A DNA stretch of 57,040 nt from an uncultured Acidobacteriota bacterium. Its GTDB lineage: Bacteria; Acidobacteriota; Terriglobia; Bryobacterales; Bryobacteraceae. This document shows positions 45,861 to 54,366 of the stretch, in pieces. The notes below the pieces were generated by a model. It had not been told where the DNA came from. It saw nothing but the letters and a program-made list of their open reading frames with translations, and ran no database searches. The stretch's first letter is position 1. The number at the start of each line of letters is the position of its first letter. The stretch covers positions 1-57,040 of the forward strand of contig CAADGY010000180.1 of NCBI GenBank assembly GCA_900696665.1, in the 5' to 3' direction. The position numbers and the translations under genes are program-made.

Positions 45861-45915
45861 AACCGATTCAATATTAGCCCAAAAGAACCGAATATTCAAG
45901 CATTTTAGAACCGAA
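45861..45915. promoter_or_regulatory. AACCGA repeats in the divergent promoter region
   Basis: AACCGA occurs at 45861, 45886 and 45909, the last two extended to AGAACCGAA (45884-45892 and 45907-45915). Spacings are 25 and 23 bases, near two helical turns. A GAATATTC palindrome overlaps the middle repeat. Likely protein-binding sites between the zinc-ribbon/IclR unit and the amidohydrolase. Confidence 0.5.
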
Positions 45916-45935
45916 ACTCTGATACTTTCTTCTGA

Positions 45936-45941
45936 TATAAT
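45936..45941 (+). promoter_or_regulatory. -10 box for a leaderless amidohydrolase transcript
   Basis: Consensus TATAAT is 7 nt before ATG 45949, with the AACCGA repeats directly upstream. Confidence 0.55.
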
Positions 45942-45948
45942 CCCGGCC

Positions 45949-47163
45949 ATGATTCGACGCGCTTTTCTGGCATCGGGCGCCGCAGGGGCCGTTATGCAAT
46001 CTCTGTCCGGCCAGCGTTCTCAGCGGCGATACGACATCCTCATCCGGAACGGTGAAGTTTGCGACCCCGGCCGCAATTTCCGCCAGCAGGCCGACGTCGC
46101 AGTCCTGGATGGGAAAATCGCCGCCATCGAACAGAATATTCCCGCCGATCGGGCCCTGGATGTGATCGATGCCAAAGGGCTATACGTTACCCCCGGCCTG
46201 GTGGATCTGCATACGCATTGCTTTTACGGAGCTGGCGGAGTCAGCATTGAAGCGGACCCCATCTCCGCCCGCTCCGGCACCACGACGTGGGTGGATGCCG
46301 GCAGTTTCGCCTATGACCAGGTGACCGGCTTCCGCCGCTTTGCGGTAGACACATCACGCACAAGAATTTTCGGCTATATGCATCTCTATCCGCCTCTGAG
46401 CAACCCGGATGTGGATGTCGTCAAGTATGTGCGGAGCGGTGTACGGCGCACGGGCGAGGCTGCAATCGCCAATCGCGACATTGTGCTCGGCATCAAGGTA
46501 TTTGTCGGCTCGAACATGAACGGCCGCTATAGCTACGATTTCCTGAAAATCGCCCGCGAGTTGGGCGACGAGTTCAAACTACCGCTGATGGCGCACATCA
46601 GTTTAGCTCCTCCTGAAATCCACCAGGTGCTCGAGTTGCTCCGCGCCGGCGACGTGGTCACACATTGCAATAACGGGCACACGCTCGGTATCGTTGACAG
46701 CGGCTACTCACCAAAGTTGGGGCAACTGAAGCCCGGTGTAGCGGAAGCGAGGGCGCGGGGCATTCTGTTTGACGTGGGCCACGGCGCGGGCAGTTTCAAT
46801 TTCAACGCTGCCCGGACGGCGATCCACGCAGGCTTCCTGCCGGACTGCATCTCGACCGATCTGCATTCGGCCTGCGTCAACGGTCCCACTTATGACCTGC
46901 CCACTACCATGACCAAGTACCTCTACCTGGGGTTGAGCTTCGACGATGTGCTGCTGCGCACAACGGCGAATCCGGCGAAAGTCGTCGGGCGGCTTCCGGG
47001 AATGGGATCGTTGACCGTGGGAGGCCCGGCTGATGTCGCCCTGCTGGAGATGCAGAGGGGTGACTTCCGTCTGGTTGATTCGCAGAGAAATGTGGTTCAG
47101 GTAAACGAAAAAGTTGTCAGCCGCCTGACTATCTGCCGCGGAAAACGCCTCACCGCCGTGTAG
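45949..47163 (+). CDS. Amidohydrolase/deacetylase-family metallohydrolase, exported
   Basis: 404 residues from ATG 45949; the longer open frame upstream runs antisense through the zinc-ribbon gene. A short Tat-like start (RRAFLASGAAGA) precedes the barrel. Metal ligands: H88 and H90 (DLHTHCF), carboxylated K183 (GIKVFVG), H216 (MAHIS), H239 (THCNNGH) and D304 (STDLHS). This matches the Atu3266/EF_0837-type deacetylase branch of dihydroorotase-like enzymes, known to act on N- or O-acetyl acids. It may remove an acyl group from the same kind of substrate as the cluster. Confidence 0.9.
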   Translation: MIRRAFLASGAAGAVMQSLSGQRSQRRYDILIRNGEVCDPGRNFRQQADVAVLDGKIAAIEQNIPADRALDVIDAKGLYVTPGLVDLHTHCFYGAGGVSIEADPISARSGTTTWVDAGSFAYDQVTGFRRFAVDTSRTRIFGYMHLYPPLSNPDVDVVKYVRSGVRRTGEAAIANRDIVLGIKVFVGSNMNGRYSYDFLKIARELGDEFKLPLMAHISLAPPEIHQVLELLRAGDVVTHCNNGHTLGIVDSGYSPKLGQLKPGVAEARARGILFDVGHGAGSFNFNAARTAIHAGFLPDCISTDLHSACVNGPTYDLPTTMTKYLYLGLSFDDVLLRTTANPAKVVGRLPGMGSLTVGGPADVALLEMQRGDFRLVDSQRNVVQVNEKVVSRLTICRGKRLTAV

Positions 47164-47179
47164 CGCCGCGCGACCTGAA

Positions 47180-47185
47180 TACAAT
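47180..47185 (+). promoter_or_regulatory. -10 box for a leaderless transcript
   Basis: TACAAT is 6 nt before ATG 47192. Confidence 0.45.
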
Positions 47186-47191
47186 GGGTGA

Positions 47192-47617
47192 ATGGCACAG
47201 GCGAGAGGCTTGCGAGCACTCATTCGCTGGACTTGGGTCGTTGCGGTGGTGGCGCTTTTGTACACGGCCTCGGTGTTCGTTTTGCGCTGGCGGCACAACC
47301 GTGCCGCCGTCGAGGCCATTGAGCGTAGCCGTGCGGAGGCCGACCGCAAGATTGTCGAGCAGTACGGGGCGGACGAACTAAAAATCCTGACCTTTTATGC
47401 CAGCCCGGGTTTGCTCAAACGCGGCGATACGGGGTTGCTGTGCTACGGGGTCCTAAACGCCAAATCCGTTCGCATTGAGCCGGGCGTGGAGGAGATTCAT
47501 CCGGCGCTCAGCCGCTGTGTCGAGGTGAAGCCCGGCGCCACAACCACGTACACGCTCTCGGCCGCGGACGATTCGGGCAAGGCCGTTTCGCAGACCGTCG
47601 AAGTGCGCGTTCAGTAA
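47192..47617 (+). CDS. Small single-pass membrane protein, unknown function
   Basis: 141 residues. One N-terminal helix (WVVAVVALLYTASVFVL, 14-30), then a charged helical stretch (RAEADRKIVEQYG) and a beta-rich C-terminal domain with two Cys (LLCYGVL, LSRCVEV) that could form a disulfide. The end (TTYTLSAADDSGKAVSQTVEV) resembles an immunoglobulin-like or transthyretin-like periplasmic domain seen in this lineage. It should face the periplasm. Family not recognised. Confidence 0.75.
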   Translation: MAQARGLRALIRWTWVVAVVALLYTASVFVLRWRHNRAAVEAIERSRAEADRKIVEQYGADELKILTFYASPGLLKRGDTGLLCYGVLNAKSVRIEPGVEEIHPALSRCVEVKPGATTTYTLSAADDSGKAVSQTVEVRVQ

Positions 47618-47626
47618 ACGTACCCG

Positions 47627-48997
47627 CTATACGCGTTGTGCGGCGAGACTCTTGTTCATTTCGCTTAACACCGCTTTGGCGTCGCCAAACAGCATCAGGG
47701 TTTTGTTCATGTAATAGAGTTCGTTCTCGATGCCCGCAAACCCTGGATTCATACTTCGCTTGATGACCATTACGGTGCGGGCCTTGTCGGCATCGAGGAT
47801 CGGCATTCCATAAATGGGGCTGCTGCTGTCGGTGCGTGCGGCGGGGTTCACGACATCGTTCGCGCCCACCACCAGTACGGCATCCGCCTGAGCAAATTCG
47901 GGATTGATCTCGTCCAACTCGGACAGCCGGTCATAGGGTATGTCGGCTTCGGCCAGCAACACATTCATATGCCCCGGCATACGTCCCGCCACCGGATGGA
48001 TGGCAAATTTAACCTCGACGCCCAATTTCGTCAGGCGGTCATACAACTCCCGGATTTTGTACTGCGCCTGTGCTACGGCCATGCCGTAACCGGGAACGAT
48101 AATCACCAGCCTTGCCGCTTCCAGAATTTCCGCCGCCTCTTCGGGCTCGGCGGAACGCACCGGGCGTTTCTCGGCCGCACCGCCTTGCGTTCTGACCTGC
48201 CCGAACGCCCCGAACAGCACGTTGGCGAACGATCGGTTCATGGCCCGGCACATTACTATGGAGAGAATCAACCCTGAGGCGCCGTCCAGGGCTCCCGCAA
48301 TCACCAGCAGGTAGTTGTCGAGCGCAAACCCCATGAAACTGGCAGCCAGACCGGCATAGGAATTGAGCAGTGCGATCACCGTGGGCATGTCGGCGCCGCC
48401 AATGGGGACGATCAGCATGATGCCAAACAGCAACGCAAGCACAGAAAGAACAGGGAACGCCCAGGTAGCCGACGGATTCGCAATCAGATATATTCCGGCC
48501 AATGCCGCGGCGGCGAACACCGACAGGTTCACGATGTTCTGTCCTTTATATACAAGGGGGCGGCCCGGCAGAATCTCCTGAAGCTTGCCGAACGCCATCA
48601 GACTGCCGGTAAAAGTGAGGTAACCGAGAAGCACCTCGATTACCAGCGCTCCCAGAATGAAGCCGTGTTGCGGATGCTTGTAGAACTCGGCGGTCCCGAT
48701 CAGCGCGGCTGCTAGCGCTCCGAAGGCATGGGAGATCGCAGTTCGCTGCGGCACAGCCGTCATTGGCATCAGGTAGGCCAGCGGAATCCCGATGGCCGAA
48801 CCCAGAGCGAAACCAGCGAGAATCCATTCATAATCCACTACCTCATGACGCAACAGTGTCCCGGCGACGGCAAGAAGCATCCCGAGTTCGCCCGCCTTGA
48901 CACCTCGACGCGCGGTAGCTGGAGCGCTCATCCACTTCAGCGCCAGAACGAAGAGCACTGCCGCGGCAATATAGCTGAAGGAAACCATAACGGGCAT
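47627..48997 (-). CDS. pntB: NAD(P) transhydrogenase subunit beta
   Basis: 456 residues. The N-terminal half has about eight to nine membrane helices of domain II; the C-terminal domain III binds NADP(H) (VIVPGYGMAVAQAQY, GRMPGHMNVLLAEA, VVGANDVVNPAA, MNPGFAGIENELYY). It couples proton flow to hydride transfer from NADH to NADP+. Its start touches the pntAB stop at base 48997. Complete. Confidence 0.96.
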   Translation of the reverse strand: MPVMVSFSYIAAAVLFVLALKWMSAPATARRGVKAGELGMLLAVAGTLLRHEVVDYEWILAGFALGSAIGIPLAYLMPMTAVPQRTAISHAFGALAAALIGTAEFYKHPQHGFILGALVIEVLLGYLTFTGSLMAFGKLQEILPGRPLVYKGQNIVNLSVFAAAALAGIYLIANPSATWAFPVLSVLALLFGIMLIVPIGGADMPTVIALLNSYAGLAASFMGFALDNYLLVIAGALDGASGLILSIVMCRAMNRSFANVLFGAFGQVRTQGGAAEKRPVRSAEPEEAAEILEAARLVIIVPGYGMAVAQAQYKIRELYDRLTKLGVEVKFAIHPVAGRMPGHMNVLLAEADIPYDRLSELDEINPEFAQADAVLVVGANDVVNPAARTDSSSPIYGMPILDADKARTVMVIKRSMNPGFAGIENELYYMNKTLMLFGDAKAVLSEMNKSLAAQRV

Positions 48998-49290
48998 TAC
49001 GGTTTCCTCTCCTGCTTCTTGAACATCTTCAGCATCCGGTCTGTGATCAGGTATCCGCTTACCACGTTGATGGTCGCGGTGGTTACCGCGATGAATCCCA
49101 GCACCCTGCTGAATGTGGAAGCATTTTCCTCACCGGCAATCAAAATGGCACCCACTACGGAGATCGCCGAGATGGCATTCGTCAGCGACATCAACGGCGT
49201 ATGCAGAAGAGGGGAAACCCGGCGAATCAACTCCAGCCCCAGAAAAGCGGCGAGAATGAAAACGTAGATCCCCAGTTCGTGAACAGGCAT
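48997..49290 (-). CDS. pntAB: NAD(P) transhydrogenase alpha subunit, membrane part (PntAB/alpha-2)
   Basis: 97 residues, three membrane helices (IYVFILAAFLGLELI, HTPLMSLTNAISAISVVGA, GFIAVTTATINVVSGYLI). It matches the membrane-only alpha-2 subunit of split transhydrogenases. AAGGAG precedes the ATG. The soluble NAD(H)-binding PntAA subunit, needed for activity and normally directly upstream, is not next to it. Confidence 0.93.
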   Translation of the reverse strand: MPVHELGIYVFILAAFLGLELIRRVSPLLHTPLMSLTNAISAISVVGAILIAGEENASTFSRVLGFIAVTTATINVVSGYLITDRMLKMFKKQERKP

Positions 49291-49449
49291 GTCCAGCTCC
49301 TTCGAGTCGAATTCAGACTAGATCTTCGTGGAAGTGTAACATTCAGGACGGCCGAAGACCATGAAAACAAGCGTATTTACAAACCGGGCCTATTTATCTG
49401 GATTACAATCGTGTTTTAGTTTTCTTAACCTAAAAGGAGTCCTCTCATC

Positions 49450-50661
49450 ATGTCGAACCGAACGTCGCGAAGGACTTTTCTTGGAGTTGCAAGTGCCGCA
49501 GCCGCGGCCGGCTCGTGCTCCAGACCGGAGAGATTGGCTCAGTCACAAAAAGCCGCAGCGAACAGACTCGCCCTCGAAGAATTCCAGCCGAAAAGCATGC
49601 TGGTGGTGCCTGAGCACCCCGTCAAGCGGGCACGTTTTCCAGTGATTGATGTGCACACGCACATCTCGAGTATCTTCCGCTCCCGCCGCTCGGCTCCGCC
49701 CATCGACCGTGAAACAGCTCTGAAGCAACTGGACGAAATCGCCAAGTGGACCAAAGAGATCAACCTTGTGCGCATTATCAACGTGACCGGGGGCTGGGGC
49801 GACGACCTAAAGCGGAATGTCAACGACCTCCAGGAGCGCTACAACGGCCATTTTGTCACCTGCACAACGCCAGCATGGGACAGGATACGCGAGCAGAACT
49901 ACCCCAAGTGGCAGGCCGACGAGCTCGCCAATTCCAGGAAGAGCGGCGCGGTGGGATTGAAGATTCTGAAGACCCTGGGCCTGTACCTACGGGAAAACGG
50001 CCGGGAAGGGCCTCTTGTAAAGATCGACGACCCGCGCTTTGACCCTATGTGGGAACAGGCGGGAGCGCTCAAGATGCCCGTGTTTATCCACGTCGCGGAT
50101 CCGGATGCGTTCTTTACGCCCACAGATCGTTTCAATGAACGATGGGAAGAGTTGGGCAACCATCCCGACTGGTCGTTTTACGGAAAGGATTTTCCACCCA
50201 AACCGGAACTGCTGGCCGCGCGGAACCGCATTGTCGCGCGGCACCCGAAAACGCAGTTTATCGGCCTGCACGTAGCGAATCATCCCGAGAACCTCGATGA
50301 AGTAAGCGCCTGGTTGAAGCAGTACCCGAACCTCCATTGCGAGATCGGCGCCCGGTTGGGTGAAATCGGCCGGCAGCCGCGCCGGGCGCACAAGTTCTTC
50401 GAGCAGTTTCAGGACCGGATCATGTTCGGAACCGATGGCACGCCCAACGGCAAAGAGGTTCCCCAGCAGGATCTTGTGCCCGCAATGTATCAGGCCTATT
50501 TCCGCTTTCTCGAAACATTGGACGAGTACTTCGACTATGCTCCGAGCGCCACACCCCCGCAAGGCCGGTGGCGCATTTACGGTATCGGGCTGCCGGATTC
50601 AATTCTAAAGAAGGTGTATCACAACAACGCCGCCCGCTTGCTCGGTTGGAAAACGGTGTAA
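49450..50661 (+). CDS. Exported amidohydrolase-family (amidohydro_2-like) protein
   Basis: 403 residues. The Tat signal SRRTFLGVASAAAAAG leads, with AAGGAG upstream and TACAAT at 49404-49409. The barrel motif VIDVHTHIS (metal HxH), MPVFIHVADPDAF, FIGLHVANHPENL and RIMFGTDGTP (metal Asp) fit the amidohydrolase-2 (ACMSD/TIM-barrel) family. Such exported members are probably hydrolases or decarboxylases of unknown substrate. The C-terminal YHNNAARLLGW is the family's typical end. Complete. Confidence 0.9.
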   Translation: MSNRTSRRTFLGVASAAAAAGSCSRPERLAQSQKAAANRLALEEFQPKSMLVVPEHPVKRARFPVIDVHTHISSIFRSRRSAPPIDRETALKQLDEIAKWTKEINLVRIINVTGGWGDDLKRNVNDLQERYNGHFVTCTTPAWDRIREQNYPKWQADELANSRKSGAVGLKILKTLGLYLRENGREGPLVKIDDPRFDPMWEQAGALKMPVFIHVADPDAFFTPTDRFNERWEELGNHPDWSFYGKDFPPKPELLAARNRIVARHPKTQFIGLHVANHPENLDEVSAWLKQYPNLHCEIGARLGEIGRQPRRAHKFFEQFQDRIMFGTDGTPNGKEVPQQDLVPAMYQAYFRFLETLDEYFDYAPSATPPQGRWRIYGIGLPDSILKKVYHNNAARLLGWKTV

Positions 50662-50808
50662 ATTCGGGTCAAGGATCCGGAACAGGCAACCGCGTCACGC
50701 AACGCTCCAGCATCTCACGGTTCGTGAAAACAAGGGTGCCCGTATCCGTCCCGCGCATCAGGCCGGCACGGACGCATTCAACTGCCCTGGCTCGCTAACA
50801 CCAAAAAT

Positions 50809-52818
50809 TCAGCGGGTAAATTGGTCTTCCAGCTTCTTCACCATTTCAAGCGCTGTGCGTACTTCGACCGCGGGCTGTAGGCGCAAGGCATCTTCCAATT
50901 GTGCCCGCGCCTCCGCCCAGCGCTTGCGCCGTGCCAGATACAGTCCGTAGTTGTAGCGCGCACCCGCATAAGCAGCATCGAGCTCAATCGCCAGCTTGAA
51001 ATGCCGCGCGGCCTTTGCCTCTTCGCCCAGCTGCTCGAGCACAACAGCCAGGTTGTTGTGCGCCGCGGCAAAATCCGGGCGCAGCCGGATCGCTTCGCGA
51101 AATGCGGTGGCAGATGCCTGCCGGTTGCCCCAGCGCGAAAGGGCTACGCCAAGATTCAAGTGAGCTTCTGGTGTCTCCGGATTCACTTGCATGGCGCGGC
51201 GCCATGCCGCCATTGCTTTCTCCGGTTTCCCCCCTGCGTCATACGCGGAGCCCAGTACATTCCAGGTCTCGACACTTTCGCTGTCTAATTCCGCCGCTTT
51301 CTCAAGAATAGCGATCGCGCGATTATGATCGCCGGCAGCGTGGAGAGCCGAGCCGAGTCCCCGTGCGGCAGAAGGGAAATTTGGATCGCGCTCCATCGCC
51401 TGTTCGTAGTAGCGTACCGCGTCGCGGTGCTTGCCCACGTTGCGCAACGCCTCCGCTAATTCGAAATAGAACGGCGCTTCTTTCGGCCTGAACTTCTCCA
51501 GAGCCTTTTGAAGGCGCGGAATTCCTTCCCGCAAGTTTGCGCTTTCACGAATCTGTGCGGCAGCCAGGTACAGTTCATCAAGCTTAGACAGCTTCCGCGG
51601 GTAAAGCGGAACAACTCTTCCCAGGTGTGTATGCTCGCCGGCTTCATGCACTTCACGTTTCGGCGCCAATAGATCCCCCGGGAGCGGTGTCCGGCGGATC
51701 AGGTGTTCGGTCATGACGACATGTACGGCATCATCCGTTCGCCGTTTGGGCATGTGGCATCCGGTGCAGCCGTCTGTGACCGGCGTTCGATGCCGCACGT
51801 TTTCGTGACATCCCTGGCAGATGGAAGCGATGCGCGTGCGGGCTGCTTCGCCGCGGTCCACATCGTGCGGATTGTGACAAGTGGTACAGGTCAACTGTTC
51901 CCCGCTCTTGCGATAGCAGGCGGATTTGAGAAATTGATAACCGGCGTTTACGACCTCGAAGGTCTCCGCGCGGCCCGCCTCCGGTGCCAGATCGAGATGC
52001 AACATATAGTCGCCGAGTGGTTCGCCGGGCCGGTAGGAAAAGGCATCCCGCTGATAGCGGCGTACCGCATAGGGCAGACGCCGCGAAGTCGACTCGAGAT
52101 GGCATTGCAAACATACTTCGAGTTGCCGTGCGTGGTTGAGGCGGGCCGGATTCACGATCTCCGCCCGTAGACGATCCCGCCCTGCTCCGCGCCGTGCTGC
52201 TTCCGCGTGCGAACTGCCCGGTCCGTGGCAGCGCTGACAGTCGATGCCTTCTGGTATGCGCCCGCGGAACCGTGCCGGTTTCCCGAATCTGGCTGCGCCG
52301 TTTTCCATTTCCGGGTATCCGTTGTGGCAGAACATGCAGTCGAAGCCGATCTCCCGGCGGAAATCAGCCTGGTCCGGCCGGTCGTAGCCGGGGGCCATTG
52401 CCCATTTGCCTCCGCCCTCGGCATAGCGGGCGAGCGGCAGCGCGAGGAGACGGCCATCGGACGCACGCGAAACATAGCTTCTGGCGTGATTGCCGGACCC
52501 TAGCACGTAGTCGATCCGCTTTTCCTCTATATTGAACTCCAGTCCGTTTGCTTCCTGCTGCCACCGCCGGAGAAACAGTTCGGCGCCGCGCCGCACAACC
52601 GCGTAGTATCGATCGGAGGCTTCGTGATAGTAGGACCCATCCGGCGCGTGATCTCCTGTCACGCGATGAAACGAACGGCCCATGCCGGTTTGCTCATAGG
52701 TCTTCGCAATCACCGGGTGACATGCGGCGCATTCCGAGGCGTCCGTGTAGGTGGGCTGTCCGGAAAATGCACCTGTGGCACAAAACAACATGCAGAACCA
52801 CACCCCCAGCCGCCGCAT
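50809..52818 (-). CDS. Seven-heme c-type cytochrome fused to TPR repeats
   Basis: 669 residues from ATG 52818. A signal peptide (about 1-20) is followed by seven CxxCH heme sites: CAACH (30-34), CMFCH, CQRCH, CLQCH, CTTCH, CQGCH and CTGCH, all in the first 380 residues. After a linker (about 410-440) come six or so TPR units (about 445-660; SAARGLGSALHAAGDHNRAI, PEAHLNLGVALSRWGN, AAAHNNLAVVLEQLGE). It resembles octaheme/cytochrome c554-like proteins with scaffolding tails and should act in periplasmic electron transfer. TACAGT lies 6 nt before the ATG. Confidence 0.92.
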   Translation of the reverse strand: MRRLGVWFCMLFCATGAFSGQPTYTDASECAACHPVIAKTYEQTGMGRSFHRVTGDHAPDGSYYHEASDRYYAVVRRGAELFLRRWQQEANGLEFNIEEKRIDYVLGSGNHARSYVSRASDGRLLALPLARYAEGGGKWAMAPGYDRPDQADFRREIGFDCMFCHNGYPEMENGAARFGKPARFRGRIPEGIDCQRCHGPGSSHAEAARRGAGRDRLRAEIVNPARLNHARQLEVCLQCHLESTSRRLPYAVRRYQRDAFSYRPGEPLGDYMLHLDLAPEAGRAETFEVVNAGYQFLKSACYRKSGEQLTCTTCHNPHDVDRGEAARTRIASICQGCHENVRHRTPVTDGCTGCHMPKRRTDDAVHVVMTEHLIRRTPLPGDLLAPKREVHEAGEHTHLGRVVPLYPRKLSKLDELYLAAAQIRESANLREGIPRLQKALEKFRPKEAPFYFELAEALRNVGKHRDAVRYYEQAMERDPNFPSAARGLGSALHAAGDHNRAIAILEKAAELDSESVETWNVLGSAYDAGGKPEKAMAAWRRAMQVNPETPEAHLNLGVALSRWGNRQASATAFREAIRLRPDFAAAHNNLAVVLEQLGEEAKAARHFKLAIELDAAYAGARYNYGLYLARRKRWAEARAQLEDALRLQPAVEVRTALEMVKKLEDQFTR

Positions 52819-52911
52819 GGCGGTACTGTACCATAGCTGCAACATGCGGGTTTGGCCGAACCTGTGTTATCTCTATTGAAACGTCAGTTGCAGAATTGGA
52901 AGGGAGAACGG

Positions 52912-54357
52912 ATGAAACGTCTTGTTCTGTTCGGAGCGGCTGTTCTGATGGCCGCTGCCGGCCTGAGGGCACAACCAGCGGGTGCGCGTGTGTTTCGCGC
53001 CGGTGCTGCGACCACGAACATTACTCCGCCGTTGGGCTCGCCCATTGTTGGCGGGTGGAATTCGCCTCCTGCTACCAACGTTCACGATGAGTTGCATTCG
53101 CGTGCGTTGGTGCTTGACGACGGATCCACACGCCTTGCCATCGTGCTGTGCGACAGCGTCGGCGTCACGCGTAACGTATTCGACGAAGCCAAGCGCCTGG
53201 TGCAGGAAAAGGTGGGATTGCCGCCGGAGAATATGCTCATGGCCGCCACTCATACCCACTCCGCCAGTAACGCCCGTGGTGGCCGCGGTATCACTCCCGC
53301 TCCACTCGATGAGTATCAGAAGTTTCTGGCGTATCGTATTCGCGATGCGGTCCTGATGGCGATCTACCGCCTGGAACCAGCGCGGATCGGCTGGGGCGTG
53401 GCGTTCAACGGCCGGCAGGTGTTCAACCGCCGCTGGAAAATGAAACCGGGAAGTAAACACCTGCGAAATCCTTTCGGCGGCATCGATAAGGTTCGCATGA
53501 ATCCGCCCGCTAACGATCCAGATCTGATCGAGCCGGCTGGCCCCACCGATCCCCAAATCAACTTCATCTCCGTGCAGTCCACCGCCGGCAAGCCTATTGC
53601 CCTGCTGGCCAACTACTCGCTGCATTACGTCGGCGGTGTGAAACAAGGCGACATCTCGGGTGACTATTTCGCGGTGTTCGCCGAACGTATTACGGAGCTG
53701 CTAAACGCACGGCACCAGAACCCGCCTTTTGTGGGAATCCTCTCCAACGGCACCAGCGGCAATATCAACAACATCAACTTCCACCCTGGTCCGAATGCTG
53801 CCGGGCGCCGGTTCGAGCCCTATGAAAAAATGCGTATGGTTGCGGACGAAATCGCCACGGGCGTGTTTGAGGCCTGCCGGAAGGTGGAATACCGGGACTG
53901 GGTTCCGCTCGCCGCTGCGCAGAAGGACCTGATGCTCGGCGTGCGCGTGCCGGATGCCGAACAGGTGGAATGGGCACAGAGGACGCTGAAAGATCCGCCG
54001 AACTACCATCAGCATGAACAGGTGTATGCGGAGCGTGTGTTGAAAATGAAAGACTGGCCGCGCGAAGCCCCGGTTCCGCTACAGGCGTTTCGGATCGGCG
54101 ATGTCGGTATCGCGGCGATCCCGGCTGAGGTCTTTGTAGAGATCGGACTCGAAATCCGGAAGCGCAGCCCGCTGAAACAGACGTTCACCATAGAATTGGC
54201 AAACGGCTGGTTCGGTTATCTGCCGACGGCTGAACAACACGAGATGGGGGGCTACGAGACGTGGCGCGGCACCAATCTGCTCGAGACCAAGGCTGCGCCA
54301 AAAATTGTCGACAGCATTGTCGACTTATTTCAAAAAGTCGCCGCGCCGCGAAAGTAG
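52912..54357 (+). CDS. Neutral/alkaline non-lysosomal ceramidase-like secreted protein
   Basis: 481 residues from ATG 52912 with AGGGAGA upstream. A signal peptide is residues 1-20 (LVLFGAAVLMAAAGLRAQ). It has AGAATTNITPPLGSPIVGG and the HxH of ATHTHSAS, as in the ceramidase (PF04734) N-terminal domain, whose zinc-bound catalysis breaks ceramide amide bonds. The family's serine region (GDVSPN) is replaced by SNGTSGNINNI, so substrate or even activity may differ. It lies between the multiheme cytochrome and SGNH-TPR genes. Confidence 0.82.
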   Translation: MKRLVLFGAAVLMAAAGLRAQPAGARVFRAGAATTNITPPLGSPIVGGWNSPPATNVHDELHSRALVLDDGSTRLAIVLCDSVGVTRNVFDEAKRLVQEKVGLPPENMLMAATHTHSASNARGGRGITPAPLDEYQKFLAYRIRDAVLMAIYRLEPARIGWGVAFNGRQVFNRRWKMKPGSKHLRNPFGGIDKVRMNPPANDPDLIEPAGPTDPQINFISVQSTAGKPIALLANYSLHYVGGVKQGDISGDYFAVFAERITELLNARHQNPPFVGILSNGTSGNINNINFHPGPNAAGRRFEPYEKMRMVADEIATGVFEACRKVEYRDWVPLAAAQKDLMLGVRVPDAEQVEWAQRTLKDPPNYHQHEQVYAERVLKMKDWPREAPVPLQAFRIGDVGIAAIPAEVFVEIGLEIRKRSPLKQTFTIELANGWFGYLPTAEQHEMGGYETWRGTNLLETKAAPKIVDSIVDLFQKVAAPRK

Positions 54358-54366
54358 AGGTGGTCC

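Noticed and set aside
50672..50800. Short minus-strand frame (ending TRLPVPDP) after the cytochrome gene
   Set aside because: About 40 residues, no start with a ribosome site and no family recognised; possibly a gene remnant but not supportable.
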